From Candidatus Roslinia caecavium (lineage in GTDB: Bacteria > Bacillota > Clostridia > Monoglobales > Monoglobaceae): a stretch of DNA of 64,000 nucleotides. The stretch lies in the NCBI GenBank assembly GCA_904419955.1, contig CAJFTO010000002.1, positions 62,001 to 126,000 on the forward strand, written 5' to 3'. The notes under the pieces are model-generated. The model made no database searches. It had not been told where the DNA came from and saw nothing but the letters and a program-made list of their open reading frames with translations. This document shows, piece after piece, positions 9,886 to 18,535 of this stretch. The translations under genes and the position numbers were made by a program. Each line of letters begins with the position of its first letter. The stretch's first letter is position 1.

Positions 9886-10698
9886 TTATACCGCCGGCGC
9901 GATCAGTATATTCAGGCAGACTATCGCCGCAAGCAAGATGGCCATATATATCCAACCGTATACGTCCGTCCTGCTCATCTTGAGCCGGTTGAGCCGCGTT
10001 CTGTTCTTCCCGCCTCTGTAGCACCTGCACTCCATAGCGGTGGCAAGTTCGTCCGCGCGTCTGAACGAACTGATAAACAGCGGTATCAGTATCGGTATCA
10101 TAGCCTTCGCGCGCCTTATTATATTTCCGCTCTCAAAGTCCGCGCCCCTCGCCGACTGCGCCTTTATTATCTTGTCCGTCTCCTCGAGCAGGGTCGGGAT
10201 AAAGCGGAGCGCTATCGTCATCATCATCGCCAGTTCGTGCGCCGGAAGACCTATCTTCTTAAACGGGGAGAGCAGGTTCTCCAGACCGTCGGTCAGCGCT
10301 ATCGGAGACGTGGTGAGCGTAAGCAGCGACGTTCCGAATATCAAAAACGCGAGTCTGAGCGCCATAAACGACGCGAAAACGACGCCTTCGCGGGTTATGG
10401 TGAAGATCCACCAGTGGAATATCGGCGTTCCCGAGGTCAAAAACAGATTAAAGACCGCGGTGAACAGAATAAATATCATTATCGGCTTAAGTCCTTTTAT
10501 AACGAACTTAAACGGTATCTCGGAGCTTTTTACGCAGACCGCCAAAAAGACCGCGAGAACAATGTAACCGTAAAAATTCGACACGGTAAAAACAGCGGCT
10601 ATATATACGATTATAGCCAGTATCTTAGTTCTTGGGTCTAAGCGGTGTATAAACGACGCACCCGGGAAAAACTGTCCCAGCGTTATATCCTTAAGCAT
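9886..10698 (-). CDS. ecfT: Energy-coupling factor transporter transmembrane protein EcfT
   Basis: This is the membrane coupling subunit of ECF vitamin transporters; it links ATPases EcfA1/A2 to substrate-binding S components. It has several hydrophobic helices, the RLDPRTKI motif near the start, and two coupling helices carrying Ala-Arg-Gly (KAQSARGADFESGN) and a second motif, CRCYRGGKNRTRL, in which the usual Ala-Arg-Gly is Cys-Arg-Cys. I chose Met at 10698 because GGAG lies six bases upstream; the reading frame continues another 11 codons upstream into a duplicated 179-bp segment. No S component lies next to it, so the module is probably shared (group II ECF). Confidence 0.93.
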   Translation of the reverse strand: MLKDITLGQFFPGASFIHRLDPRTKILAIIVYIAAVFTVSNFYGYIVLAVFLAVCVKSSEIPFKFVIKGLKPIMIFILFTAVFNLFLTSGTPIFHWWIFTITREGVVFASFMALRLAFLIFGTSLLTLTTSPIALTDGLENLLSPFKKIGLPAHELAMMMTIALRFIPTLLEETDKIIKAQSARGADFESGNIIRRAKAMIPILIPLFISSFRRADELATAMECRCYRGGKNRTRLNRLKMSRTDVYGWIYMAILLAAIVCLNILIAPAV

Positions 10699-10700
10699 AA

Positions 10701-10879
10701 TAATCTCCATTCCGCCGCCCTGCGTCGGCATAAATAGTGATAAAAGCTCTCTTATCCGCAGGGCAAGGAATGATAAGAGATTATTATACGCCCATGCGCG
10801 TTTCCGAGCGCCATGCGAGGAAAATTTCGCGCGGGCGCTTAAATCCTGCCGGAGGCTAACGTGAAAGGTACTTTCACGT
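10701..10879. repeat. 179-bp tandem repeat, copy proximal to ecfT
   Basis: This copy is about 97 percent identical to the next (six differences in 179 positions). Each unit, read on the minus strand, starts with a strong palindrome (arms TAACGTGAAAG and CTTTCACGTTA around three bases), contains CTCTTATC/GATAAGAG and GCCCTGC/GCAGGGC inverted pairs, and ends with GGAATGGAGATT, which supplies the ecfT Shine-Dalgarno site. The frame reading MPTQGGGMEI runs in frame into ecfT here. The repeat separates ecfA2 from ecfT. Confidence 0.95.
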
Positions 10880-11058
10880 TAATCTCCATTCCGCCGCCCT
10901 GCGTCGGCATAGATAGTGATGAAAGCTCTCTTATCCGCAGGGCAAGGGATGATAAGAGATTATTATACGCCCATGCGCGTTTCCGAGCGCTATGCGAGGA
11001 AAATTTCGCGCGGGCAATTAAATCCTGCCGGAGGCTAACGTGAAAGGTACTTTCACGT
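10880..11058. repeat. 179-bp tandem repeat, copy proximal to ecfA2
   Basis: This is the second copy of the unit, starting nine bases after the ecfA2 stop codon on the minus strand. A GGAG six bases before a GTG (11054-11056) could start a 12-codon frame encoding KVPFTLASGRI, ending at 11018. In the other copy the same frame is preceded in frame by MPTQGGGMEI (ATG at 10910, stop at 10839). Translation of either is unproven. Confidence 0.95.
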
Positions 11059-11066
11059 TATTCTCC

Positions 11067-11936
11067 TTAATCTCTGACTTGAGTTCTGTCTCCCGCAAAA
11101 AACGGTCTCAGCGCTTCAAACGCGTCGTCGGGAGTGTATATCCCGTCGGGAACATTTAAGCCCGCGTCTTTGAGCATATCCATGACGTTTGTTATCTGCG
11201 GTACGGCGAGACCTATCTCTCTGAGCCGTCCGCTCTGCCTGAATATCTCGGACGGCGGCGCGAACATCTCAACCTTTCCGTGATTCATCACGAGTATCCT
11301 GTCCGCGAGCTGGGCCACGTCTTCCATACTGTGGGAGACGAGTATTACCGTCAGGTTCATCCTCTTATGCATATCTCTGAGTTTATATAAGATCTCGTTT
11401 CGTCCGGCCGGGTCGAGTCCTGCCGTCGGCTCGTCCAAAATAAGTATCTTTGGCTCCATCGCCAGGACTCCGGCTATCGCGGCGCGTCGTTTCTGACCGC
11501 CCGAGAGATCGAACGGCGATTTTTCGAGCGTATCCTCTTTAAGCCCCACCATATTTGCGGCGAACCTCGCGCGCTCTAAGACTTCTTTCTCACCGAGCCC
11601 CATGTTTTTGGGTCCGAACGATATATCCTTGATAACGGTCTCCTCGAAGAGCTGATACTCCGGATACTGCATAACAAGCCCTACCTTAAAGCGCACGTCC
11701 CGAAGTTTTGTCTTTTTATCGGTCAGATCTTCTCCGTCTATATAGACCTTGCCGCCGGAGGGCTTAAGCAACCCGTTTAAAAGCTGGATAAGAGTAGACT
11801 TGCCCGAGCCGGTATGTCCGATAAGCCCGATAAACTCGCCCTCGCTTATCTCAAGGCTGACGCCGTCCAGCGCTTTTTTTTCAAACGGCCCTCCGACCAT
11901 ATATACGTAGCTGACATTTTCGAGTTTAATCATCAT
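11067..11936 (-). CDS. ecfA2: Energy-coupling factor ATPase EcfA2
   Basis: This is one of the paired ATPases that power ECF vitamin and metal uptake. Walker A GHTGSGKST is near residues 37-45, the Q-loop is MQYPEYQLF, the signature LSGGQKRRAAIAG is near 144, Walker B is ILILDEPTAGLDP, and the switch His is in VSHSMEDV. The C-terminal extension (about 230-289) matches the EcfA dimerisation region. Two adjacent ATGs follow GGAG; either could be used. It begins 25 bases after ecfA1 ends. The 289-residue length is normal. Confidence 0.95.
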   Translation of the reverse strand: MMIKLENVSYVYMVGGPFEKKALDGVSLEISEGEFIGLIGHTGSGKSTLIQLLNGLLKPSGGKVYIDGEDLTDKKTKLRDVRFKVGLVMQYPEYQLFEETVIKDISFGPKNMGLGEKEVLERARFAANMVGLKEDTLEKSPFDLSGGQKRRAAIAGVLAMEPKILILDEPTAGLDPAGRNEILYKLRDMHKRMNLTVILVSHSMEDVAQLADRILVMNHGKVEMFAPPSEIFRQSGRLREIGLAVPQITNVMDMLKDAGLNVPDGIYTPDDAFEALRPFFAGDRTQVRD

Positions 11937-11960
11937 ATATCTCCATTTAAGTATTTGCCG

Positions 11961-12956
11961 CTAATACTTCAAGAACGCAGTCTTATTCGTATCATAGCCC
12001 AATTTCATCAGTATCTCCGCAGCGCATTCAGCCTCGTTCAAAACCGCCGGGTCGAGATCGGCTCCTATCCGGTTAAGCCGATATACCAGCTCGGTCGACT
12101 GAGGCGCGTCAAGCCCAAGCTCCCTGAGCTTCTCCACGTTTGGGAATATCTCTTTCGGCTTTCCTTCCATCGCTATCCTGCCGTCGTCCATCACGATCAC
12201 CCTGTCCGCTTGAACCGCCTCGTCCATATAATGCGTAATAAGTACTACGGTCATTCCCTGTTCTCGATTCAACCTCTTGATCGTTGTTATTATCTCTCTT
12301 CTACCCGCCGGGTCGAGCATCGCCGTCGGCTCGTCCAGAACTATTATATCCGGATCCATCGCCAACACTCCCGCGATCGCCACTCTCTGCTTCTGTCCGC
12401 CCGAGAGCATGTGCGGAGCGTGCTTCTTAAACTCCGACATATTTACAGCGGCCAGCGCGGCGTCCACCCTCCTGCGAATCTCCTCGGACGGTACTCCAAG
12501 GTTCTCGGGCGCAAACGCTACGTCCTCCTCGACGATCGTCGCGACCATCTGATTATCCGGATTCTGAAATACCATCCCGACCGTCTGTCTTATCTCGTAC
12601 AGCTTTTCTTCGTCAGAAGTGTCTAACCCGTTCACTATCACTTTTCCGGAAGTAGGCGTCAATATCGCGTTAAAATGCTTGGCAAGAGTCGATTTTCCTG
12701 AACCGTTATGTCCTAAAACGGTCAAAAACTCGCCTTGGCGCACTCCCATGCTAACGCCTCTTATGACCTCTGTTCTGCTCTCGCTTTCCTCGTCGTAGTA
12801 CTCGAACCGCAGATCCTCTACAGTTATTATGTTCACCGGACTTATCGAATCCTCAATACTCGCAGAGGGCGCGCTCACGCTTTTGCCGCTCGTCTTATCT
12901 ATATTTAATTTTATATCCGTCTCAGCTTTCCCGCTCTTTTTCATAAGCTTCTCCAT
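11961..12956 (-). CDS. ecfA1: Energy-coupling factor ATPase EcfA1, with N-terminal extension
   Basis: This is the partner ATPase of EcfA2. The core begins at [13 protein letters not shown] (about residue 44); Walker [11 protein letters not shown]-loop [19 protein letters not shown], signature [13 protein letters not shown], Walker [14 protein letters not shown] and the switch region LITHYMDEA are all intact. The first 43 residues are a polar, Lys/Ser-rich tail not found in most EcfA1 proteins, and it may be absent if initiation is internal; I kept the first ATG because GGAAG lies upstream, directly after the methyltransferase stop. The two genes are 12 bases apart and probably cotranscribed. 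Confidence 0.93.
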   Translation of the reverse strand: MEKLMKKSGKAETDIKLNIDKTSGKSVSAPSASIEDSISPVNIITVEDLRFEYYDEESESRTEVIRGVSMGVRQGEFLTVLGHNGSGKSTLAKHFNAILTPTSGKVIVNGLDTSDEEKLYEIRQTVGMVFQNPDNQMVATIVEEDVAFAPENLGVPSEEIRRRVDAALAAVNMSEFKKHAPHMLSGGQKQRVAIAGVLAMDPDIIVLDEPTAMLDPAGRREIITTIKRLNREQGMTVVLITHYMDEAVQADRVIVMDDGRIAMEGKPKEIFPNVEKLRELGLDAPQSTELVYRLNRIGADLDPAVLNEAECAAEILMKLGYDTNKTAFLKY

Positions 12957-12968
12957 TTCGCTTCCGCT

Positions 12969-13853
12969 CTAACCGCCGAAAGTATACCTCGAACTATAGC
13001 CGCAAGGCAACCTAAGTCCGCCGTTTGAGATAGGCAGACCTATCTCGTCTATATCTATCCTGCCGCTCCGCTTCTTCTTCAACGTAAGTTTAAATATATT
13101 TTCCATAACGCTTCCGGAAAGTCCGGTCGTATATGTGTTCACAAGGAAGAACAGCGGATCGTCGCTCAGGACGCCCGCGCAGGTCTCTATAAGCCCGAAC
13201 AGCTCGTCCTCTATCTTCCAGACCTCTCCGCCGGGTCCGCGTCCGTACGACGGCGGATCCATGATAATACCGTCGTATTTATGTCCGCGGCGTATTTCGC
13301 GCTCGACAAATTTCCTCGCGTCGTCCACTATATACCGTATCGGGTTCTGTCTCAGCCCCGAGAGCGAGGCGTTCTCCTTCGCCCAATTCACCATTCCTTT
13401 CGCCGCGTCCACATGGCAGACCTTAGCCCCGGCCGCCGACGCGCTCATCGTGGCGCCGCCGGTATAGGCGAACAGATTCAGGACGTTCACATCATCCCGA
13501 GCTCTGCCGCTCTTCCTTATTATATCCGAAAACCAATCCCAATTAGCCGCCTGTTCGGGAAATATCCCGGTATGCTTAAAGCCCATCGGCTTTATTCCAA
13601 ATCTCAATTCTCCGTAATTTATAGTCCACGAATCGGGGAGCTTTCTGAACATACGCCATTTTCCGCCCCCCGAGGAACTGCGTATATACCTGGCGTCGGC
13701 CGCGCCCCAGCGCTCGTCCTTATCTTTTTCGCTCAGAGTCCAAACTATCTGCGGATCCGGACGTATAAGCGTCACGTCTCCCCAGCGTTCCAGCTTCTCG
13801 CCGCCGGACGCGTCTATAAGCTCGTAATCCCGCCAGTTACCGGATATAAACAT
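12969..13853 (-). CDS. Class I SAM-dependent methyltransferase, RlmI/RlmK-like
   Basis: This is a Rossmann-fold methyltransferase of the 23S rRNA m5C methyltransferase (RlmI/YccW) type. The SAM-binding motif is NLFAYTGGATMSASAAGA, followed by HVDAAKGMVNWAKENA, and the catalytic-site motif IIMDPPSYGRG lies near residue 200. Unlike full-length RlmI it lacks an N-terminal PUA domain, as is usual for this shorter (about 295 residue) clade. Start: ATG at 13853 has GGGAG eight bases upstream; an upstream TTG is too close to that site. It heads the operon with the ECF genes. The RNA substrate cannot be told from sequence. Confidence 0.85.
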   Translation of the reverse strand: MFISGNWRDYELIDASGGEKLERWGDVTLIRPDPQIVWTLSEKDKDERWGAADARYIRSSSGGGKWRMFRKLPDSWTINYGELRFGIKPMGFKHTGIFPEQAANWDWFSDIIRKSGRARDDVNVLNLFAYTGGATMSASAAGAKVCHVDAAKGMVNWAKENASLSGLRQNPIRYIVDDARKFVEREIRRGHKYDGIIMDPPSYGRGPGGEVWKIEDELFGLIETCAGVLSDDPLFFLVNTYTTGLSGSVMENIFKLTLKKKRSGRIDIDEIGLPISNGGLRLPCGYSSRYTFGG

Positions 13854-13859
13854 CTGCAA

Positions 13860-14384
13860 GGCTCCCTCGTAATAATTATAGTCTCTTTAAACCGCAAAAA
13901 AACGTTCGTAAATTTAAAATAAGTCAGAGTCGTATCCAACAAATTTTAATTTCCAAATATAACGAATTTTATCATTTTACTCCCTATCTGTCAAGTCGGG
14001 CGCCGTCCGTTTCCGCATCCCCCGTAACGTTTTTATGGCGTTTTGGCGCGGTCTTGCGTTGATTTGGTTTCGTTCAACGTGGATTTTACATAACCGCCGC
14101 GCGATCTGGAGGCTTTTTATCCACATTTTGCACAAATATTTGCAGTTCCCCGGATCGACCTAAATATAAAATTTCTCGCTGAATACCCAAAATTAACTTT
14201 CAAATACTTCCGCGTCCGACCGAGCGCAACGTCTTAGTCTTTAGAATATAGTTCTCTCGCAGATATAAGGCGAGTCAAACCCAAAGTAATCGGCGGCGCA
14301 TTATAGATATCGGATTAAACCCGCCGCTTTCTTCCGCGCGCCCGGATCCGCCAAAACTCGACCGTTTGATATTCGTTTAACCGC
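13860..14384. other. Noncoding gap between divergent operons
   Basis: No gene, tRNA or repeat was found. One perfect DnaA-box-like 9-mer (TTATCCACA, 14117-14125) occurs alone and is not evidence of an origin. Confidence 0.4.
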
Positions 14385-14413
14385 TTGACAACAAAAGCGC
14401 CCGGCTGTATAAT
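14385..14413 (+). promoter_or_regulatory. Consensus promoter of smpB
   Basis: TTGACA (14385-14390), 17-base spacer, TATAAT (14408-14413), with TG two bases before the -10 box (extended -10). smpB begins 60 bases downstream. Confidence 0.9.
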
Positions 14414-14473
14414 TATTTTTATGATTCGATATAAAATTCAAATCATGAAGCTACAAGTCAGAGAGGTGAGAAC

Positions 14474-14953
14474 ATGGCTAAACCGGCTAAAAACGGCGGC
14501 AGAGTAATAGCCTCCAACAAAAAAGCGTATCACGACTATTTTGTCGACGAGGAATACGAGGCGGGAATAGAGCTGGCCGGAACCGAAGTCAAATCGGTGC
14601 GCGAAGGCAGAGTCAATTTAAAGGACAGCTACGTCTCGGTAAAGACCGGCGAGGCGATACTCATCGGTATGCATATAAGTCCGTACGAGCACGGGAATAT
14701 ATTCAACAGGGATCCGCTCCGTCAAAGGCGGCTTTTGCTGCACAGACGCGAGATAAACAAGCTGATCGGACTGACTCAGCAGGACGGCTACACGCTGATC
14801 CCGCTCAGAGTGTATTTTAAAAACAGCCGCGTTAAGATAGCGCTCGGTCTCTGCCGAGGCAAAAAGAACTACGACAAACGCGCGGCGGCGGCAAGCCGCG
14901 ACGCTAAGCGCAATATGGACAGAGCGGTGAGAGATTTTAACAGGCGGGGCTGA
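14474..14953 (+). CDS. smpB: SsrA-binding protein SmpB
   Basis: This is the RNA-binding partner that delivers tmRNA to stalled ribosomes. The beta-barrel core includes [21 protein letters not shown], the LKDSYVSV strand, [19 protein letters not shown], and the basic C-terminal tail ([21 protein letters not shown]) that enters the mRNA channel. Length of 159 is typical. GAGGTGAG precedes the ATG. The cognate ssrA gene lies 1.8 kb downstream on the same strand, with yqeY and an esterase between. Confidence 0.97.
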   Translation: MAKPAKNGGRVIASNKKAYHDYFVDEEYEAGIELAGTEVKSVREGRVNLKDSYVSVKTGEAILIGMHISPYEHGNIFNRDPLRQRRLLLHRREINKLIGLTQQDGYTLIPLRVYFKNSRVKIALGLCRGKKNYDKRAAAASRDAKRNMDRAVRDFNRRG

Positions 14954-15046
14954 TTCCGCGCCGCTTTAAATTAAACATGTCTTTTTCGCGAATATGCGGA
15001 TCAAGCGCCTATCGCTCTGAAATCATTATACAGGAGGATAAATATT

Positions 15047-15484
15047 ATGGATATGAAAACCTTGCAGCAGGCGATGATCGCCGCTATGAAGGCTAAGGAA
15101 AAGGAAAGAAAAGACGTTATATCGGGGCTTATAGCGGCCGTTAAGAAAGTCGCTATCGACGAGGGCTGCCGCGACGATATTCCGGAGAGCATGGTCGATT
15201 CGGTCATATTAAAGGAGCTCAAGACCGCTAAGGAACAGGTTGATACGTGTCCGGCCGAGAGAGCCGAACTGAAGGCCGAATACGAGGCGAGGGTCAAGGT
15301 GATCCAGGAATTCGCGCCCGAGCAGATGGACGAGGACGGGATCCGCGCCTTGCTTACGACCAAATTCGCGGACGTTATCGCGACAAAGAACAAGGGTATG
15401 ATAATGAAATCGGTAATGGGCGAGCTCAAGGGCAAAGCCGACGGCAAGCTCATCAACAAAATAGTCGCCGAGCTTTGCGAATAA
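15047..15484 (+). CDS. GatB/YqeY domain protein
   Basis: This 145-residue helical protein matches the YqeY family, which shares the C-terminal tRNA-contacting domain of GatB. Features are the N-terminal LQQAMIAAMKAKEKERKDVISGLIAAVKK helix region, the EYEARVKVIQEFAPEQM hinge, and MGELKGKADGKLINKIVAELC at the end. An AGGAGG site lies ten bases upstream. It is thought to help tRNA-dependent amidation or tRNA binding, but its role is not well defined. It follows smpB by 93 bases and may share its transcript. Confidence 0.92.
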   Translation: MDMKTLQQAMIAAMKAKEKERKDVISGLIAAVKKVAIDEGCRDDIPESMVDSVILKELKTAKEQVDTCPAERAELKAEYEARVKVIQEFAPEQMDEDGIRALLTTKFADVIATKNKGMIMKSVMGELKGKADGKLINKIVAELCE

Positions 15485-15601
15485 CGCATTATAATTTTAA
15501 GAGATAAACATTACGTCCGCCAAACGGATCGGGCTTTTAGTTTTATAAATCGGTCTAAATCCGCACGGCGGCTTATAAAATACGCATCGATCGGAGATAT
15601 T

Positions 15602-16456
15602 ATGATATACGACAGAGTTTCTTTAAACGTCAATTACGGCGATATGGATATAAACAAGCCCGAGAAAAACGCCGAGCTTGTATGTTATATACTGGGCGAC
15701 GAACTTTTGTCCCGAACGGTATGGGGCAAGCGTCCGGCGGTCATAGTCTGCGCCGGCGGCGGTTATTCCTCGCGATCCGCAAGAGAGGCCGAGCCTATCG
15801 CGCTCAAGTTCTGCGCGGCGGGCTTTCACGCGTTCGTGCTTGAATATTCGACCGAACCGACCGGCTGGCCGGCGCCGACCTGCGAGCTGTCAAACGCGGT
15901 CGCCTACGTCAGGAGCATAGCCGAGGAAAATTATATAGACGAAGACAACATATACGTATGCGGCTTTTCGGCGGGCGGGCACCTTACCGCGAGTCTCGGC
16001 GTATACTGGAACGACCCGGAAATACAGAGACTTTCGAACACGGACGGAGAGCGGAACAGACCAAACGGGCTCATTCTCGCGTATCCGGTCATAATAGACG
16101 AGCCGGACAAGACCCACATGGGCACGTACGAGCGCTTCACCGAGGGCAAGGAGTACAAAAAGAGCCGGTTTGGACTGGATAAACAGGTCTCGGCGAACAC
16201 GCCCGAATGTTTTATCTGGCACACCTTTTCCGATAATTCCGTTCCGGTCTTAAGCTCGATGCGTTTCGCGTCGGCGCTGCTCGAAAACGGAATAAAATAT
16301 GAGCTGCACATCTATCCCGACGGGAGTCACGGTCTCGCTTTAGGCAACCGTATCACCGCATGCCAGCCGAAGGATTTCCAGCCCGAGACCTCGGCGTGGA
16401 TAGACCTTGCGACCGACTGGATCATGCGCAGGCTTCCGCCTCTCGATATCGATTAG
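15602..16456 (+). CDS. Alpha/beta hydrolase, acetyl-esterase-like
   Basis: This is a cytoplasmic alpha/beta hydrolase of the BD-FAE/acetylxylan-esterase-like type (no signal peptide). The oxyanion region is VCAGGGYSSRSAREAEP, the nucleophile Ser is about 123 in GFSAGGH, the acid Asp about 209 in WHTFSDNSVPV, and the His about 243 in PDGSHGL. All three catalytic residues are therefore present. Such enzymes deacetylate xylo- or other oligosaccharides taken up by the cell; the substrate here is inferred. It lies between yqeY and ssrA; the upstream GGAG is seven bases from the ATG. Confidence 0.88.
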   Translation: MIYDRVSLNVNYGDMDINKPEKNAELVCYILGDELLSRTVWGKRPAVIVCAGGGYSSRSAREAEPIALKFCAAGFHAFVLEYSTEPTGWPAPTCELSNAVAYVRSIAEENYIDEDNIYVCGFSAGGHLTASLGVYWNDPEIQRLSNTDGERNRPNGLILAYPVIIDEPDKTHMGTYERFTEGKEYKKSRFGLDKQVSANTPECFIWHTFSDNSVPVLSSMRFASALLENGIKYELHIYPDGSHGLALGNRITACQPKDFQPETSAWIDLATDWIMRRLPPLDID

Positions 16457-16730
16457 ACGTTAAAATAACCGCGTTATACAATTCCGGCGCCGGATATACT
16501 TTTTTCCGCGCCCAACGATAAATAATGACAAAATTCGGCTGGATATGCGTTTTTATTATATTCAGGATAGAAATAATTCCGCGCCGAAGCTTGATTTTTC
16601 TTTAAATATATGTTAACTTAGATAAGCGACGCTACTTACTTAAGTAGCCCCGCATGTCTTTTTCGTCTTTTTCGTAATCGAAAAGGACGGACTAAACTCT
16701 GCGCGCCGCGTATAACGCGGACTTAAACTT

Positions 16731-17087
16731 GGGGATGCAATGGTTTCGACGGGGGTTTAGAGGCATGAGGAGCGGGCCGAAACGGCAGCCGCGTTAAGGC
16801 GCCAAACTAAAATTAAACGCTAATAACAATAATTACGAATTAGCTGCCGCTTAATTACAGCGGCATGTCCTTCAGCGGCCTATCGCGAGCCGCTAACGGA
16901 TATCAACACACTAAGCGATGAACGTGAGGCGGGAAAGCTTTGACCCGTCCATGCATCTATGAAGCTACCGAATACGCCGGTATGTCTGTGGAACGGCGTA
17001 TAAGGGAATCTTAGCCATAGACTACGCCCGTAGCGCCTTGTGAGGATAAATTTTCGGACAGGGGTTCGATTCCCCTCATCTCCACCA
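16731..17087 (+). ncRNA. ssrA: tmRNA (SsrA), one-piece
   Basis: The 5' end GGGGATG pairs with CATCTCC at 17077-17083, followed by discriminator A and an encoded CCA, making the tRNA-like acceptor; TTTCGAC near the 5' end and GGTTCGATTCC in the T arm are characteristic. The tag frame starts at GCT 16819 and ends at TAA 16852, encoding ANNNNYELAAA, so the tag ends in Ala-Ala as expected for protease recognition, here with three alanines. A hairpin GCTACTT/AAGTAGC (16631-16648) lies upstream. A short minus-strand frame over the 3' end (MRGIEPLSE) is an artefact. Confidence 0.97.
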
Positions 17088-17093
17088 AAAAGC

Positions 17094-17130
17094 GGCGGTC
17101 GAAGTTTTGTTTCGGCCGCCTTATATATTT
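17094..17130 (+). terminator. Terminator of tmRNA
   Basis: A ten-pair stem with one G-U pair (GGCGGTCGAA with TTCGGCCGCC, 17094-17120) begins seven bases after the CCA end and is followed by TTATATATTT. Confidence 0.8.
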
Positions 17131-17212
17131 ATAACGAATAAGGAATAGATACTCCGTCTTATCCATTCTTTGTTCTTTTTTATTTTTATCGAAAAACTTC
17201 AACCGCTCGCTC

Positions 17213-17500
17213 TCACTGCCTCATCAAATTCAATATAAGTCTCGCGCCGCATACTATCCCTATCTCCATATAAGCCTCCTCCGCTTCGCCCGCGCATTCG
17301 TATACAACGCTCAGAACTTTGTCAAATTCCTCGTCGTCCGGTATCCTTTTTCTAAGCTCCCTCTCAAGCCGCCTCTCCGCCGACCTTATTCGCTCGTTAT
17401 ACGGCTTATTTATCGCGTCCTCGCAATCGATTCCGCATGAGAAAAACTCCCGCAAGTTCTGCACTTCCGCTCTCTTAAAAACCTTTTCTATATTATCCAT
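17213..17500 (-). CDS. Small helical protein, DUF6809-like (second of a pair)
   Basis: Function unknown. About 95 residues, mostly charged helices, ending EIGIVCGARLILNLM. That ending resembles the GWKLGARFMLDTFF of the preceding gene, so the two are probably distant paralogs. The frame extends upstream to 17557, but I chose ATG 17500 because AAGGGATG lies just before it and the longer version would overlap its neighbour. It is 22 bases after the upstream gene. Similar to the DUF6809 proteins of Clostridia, but the match is from memory of the pattern. Confidence 0.65.
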   Translation of the reverse strand: MDNIEKVFKRAEVQNLREFFSCGIDCEDAINKPYNERIRSAERRLERELRKRIPDDEEFDKVLSVVYECAGEAEEAYMEIGIVCGARLILNLMRQ

Positions 17501-17522
17501 ATTATCATCCCTTATATAATCG

Positions 17523-17843
17523 TTATTCCCAGTCCGCGGGTATATAAGACGTTTCATGCGGCGTGAAAAATGTGTCGAGCATAAACCTCGCCCCCAGCTT
17601 CCAGCCGTCTATAAAACACTCCTGACATTTATCGCTCACGATCGCCGCGTTCGCGTCCATCAGCTGATCGAGCAGTTTCTTCTCCTCCTCCGCTCCCGCC
17701 TCTTTTAAGTACGCGCTCAGCTTTTCCTCGTTATCGCAAACACGTTTCGCATTTTTATAATAATCCGAGTCAGTTTTAACAGACTTGGCGAACGGCCTTA
17801 TATGTCCGTTATACAACTCTTCCAATATATTTTTCCGGCTCAC
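17523..17843 (-). CDS. Small helical protein, DUF6809-like (first of a pair)
   Basis: Function unknown; about 106 residues. The start of the family pattern is visible as NILEELYNGHIRPFAK, then a coiled helical middle (NEEKLSAYLKEAGAEEEKKLLDQLMDA) and IDGWKLGARFMLD, as in DUF6809 proteins. An earlier GTG at 17855 overlaps the Shine-Dalgarno GGAGG, so GTG 17843, about eight bases from GGAGGTGA, is the better start. The gene is divergent from an XRE regulator and has a promoter at 18001-18029 inside a 9-bp inverted repeat, so it is probably repressed by that regulator. Confidence 0.7.
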   Translation of the reverse strand: MSRKNILEELYNGHIRPFAKSVKTDSDYYKNAKRVCDNEEKLSAYLKEAGAEEEKKLLDQLMDANAAIVSDKCQECFIDGWKLGARFMLDTFFTPHETSYIPADWE

Positions 17844-17850
17844 GCTCGTT

Positions 17851-17888
17851 TTCACCTCCGCCCGGCAATTTCACCTCCGCCCGGCAAC
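17851..17888. repeat. Two tandem 19-bp copies containing the ribosome-binding site
   Basis: Copies at 17851-17869 and 17870-17888 differ at one base. Read on the minus strand each contains GCCGGGCGGAGGTGAAA, so the Shine-Dalgarno site of the adjacent gene is present twice in a row. Confidence 0.95.
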
Positions 17889-18000
17889 TCTCCCCATAAT
17901 AAGGGGCTCCGCCGATAAATTCCTTGCATTAATCTTCGCGTTGTTATATAATTATCTATTATTAGGCTTATTATTAACATAGCTTTTATAAGCCAATATT

Positions 18001-18044
18001 AATATATCCCAATTTCTTTAGAAAGTCAATACTTTTTTCTAAAG
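18001..18044 (-). promoter_or_regulatory. Promoter and operator of the DUF6809-like pair
   Basis: On the minus strand TTGACT (18024-18029) and TATATT (18001-18006) are 17 bases apart. The perfect inverted repeat CTTTAGAAA (18016-18024) and TTTCTAAAG (18036-18044) brackets the -35 box, as expected for a repressor site; the divergent XRE gene is the obvious candidate. Confidence 0.7.
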
Positions 18045-18088
18045 TTATTTGGAAACAGCGTTTTAAACAAATACGGTAGGGTAGTTCT

Positions 18089-18337
18089 ATGCAAAATTCA
18101 CAATATACGGCAGATAAAATCAAAGAGCTCGCCAAGAAAAAAGGGATCTCTATAAACAAACTCCTCATAAATTGCGGATTAAACAAAAATGCAATTTATA
18201 CTATGCAATCAAGCGGCTATTTTCCAAGGGTGGAAGCCATTATAAAAATCGCCGACTACCTCGATTGCTCGGTCGATTACCTGCTCGGACGCACCGACGT
18301 CGTCGAAGTGAACAAGGGCGACGACCCGGCTAAATAA
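18089..18337 (+). CDS. XRE-family helix-turn-helix regulator
   Basis: An 82-residue, single-domain DNA-binding protein. The HTH covers about residues 7-65: IKELAKKKGISINKLLINCG, recognition helix around KNAIYTMQSSG, and ADYLDCSVDYLLGRTD, the usual end of the XRE domain. A short acidic tail (VNKGDDPAK) follows. The ribosome-binding site is weak (TAGGGTAG). It faces the DUF6809-like pair across a region with a 9-bp inverted repeat, which suggests it controls that pair and perhaps itself. Confidence 0.88.
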   Translation: MQNSQYTADKIKELAKKKGISINKLLINCGLNKNAIYTMQSSGYFPRVEAIIKIADYLDCSVDYLLGRTDVVEVNKGDDPAK

Positions 18338-18535
18338 CAAAAAACTCCAACTCTGCTAAAACAGCGCTTGTACCAAACAATCGATATAAAACTAACCCCC
18401 GCCTGCGCGTCGCAAACGAGGGTATTTTTCCCTAAAACAGCTCAACTTTGACATATCCGGCTAAATCGACCCGGGCTCGGGCGTCGAGTTTGCAAATCCG
18501 GATCCCATCGATTCTTCTTAAAACGTATCGTTTAC

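Noticed and set aside
14117-14125. TTATCCACA, a DnaA-box match
   Set aside because: A single box with no cluster, no AT-rich unwinding site and no dnaA or dnaN nearby; not an origin.
17011-17202. Minus-strand frame with MRGIEPLSE over the end of tmRNA
   Set aside because: It is a well-known artefact of reading the tmRNA or tRNA 3' end backwards; no ribosome-binding site supports it.
17094-18340. Genomic island inserted at ssrA
   Set aside because: No integrase and no second copy of the tmRNA 3' end within the window, so only the location is suggestive.
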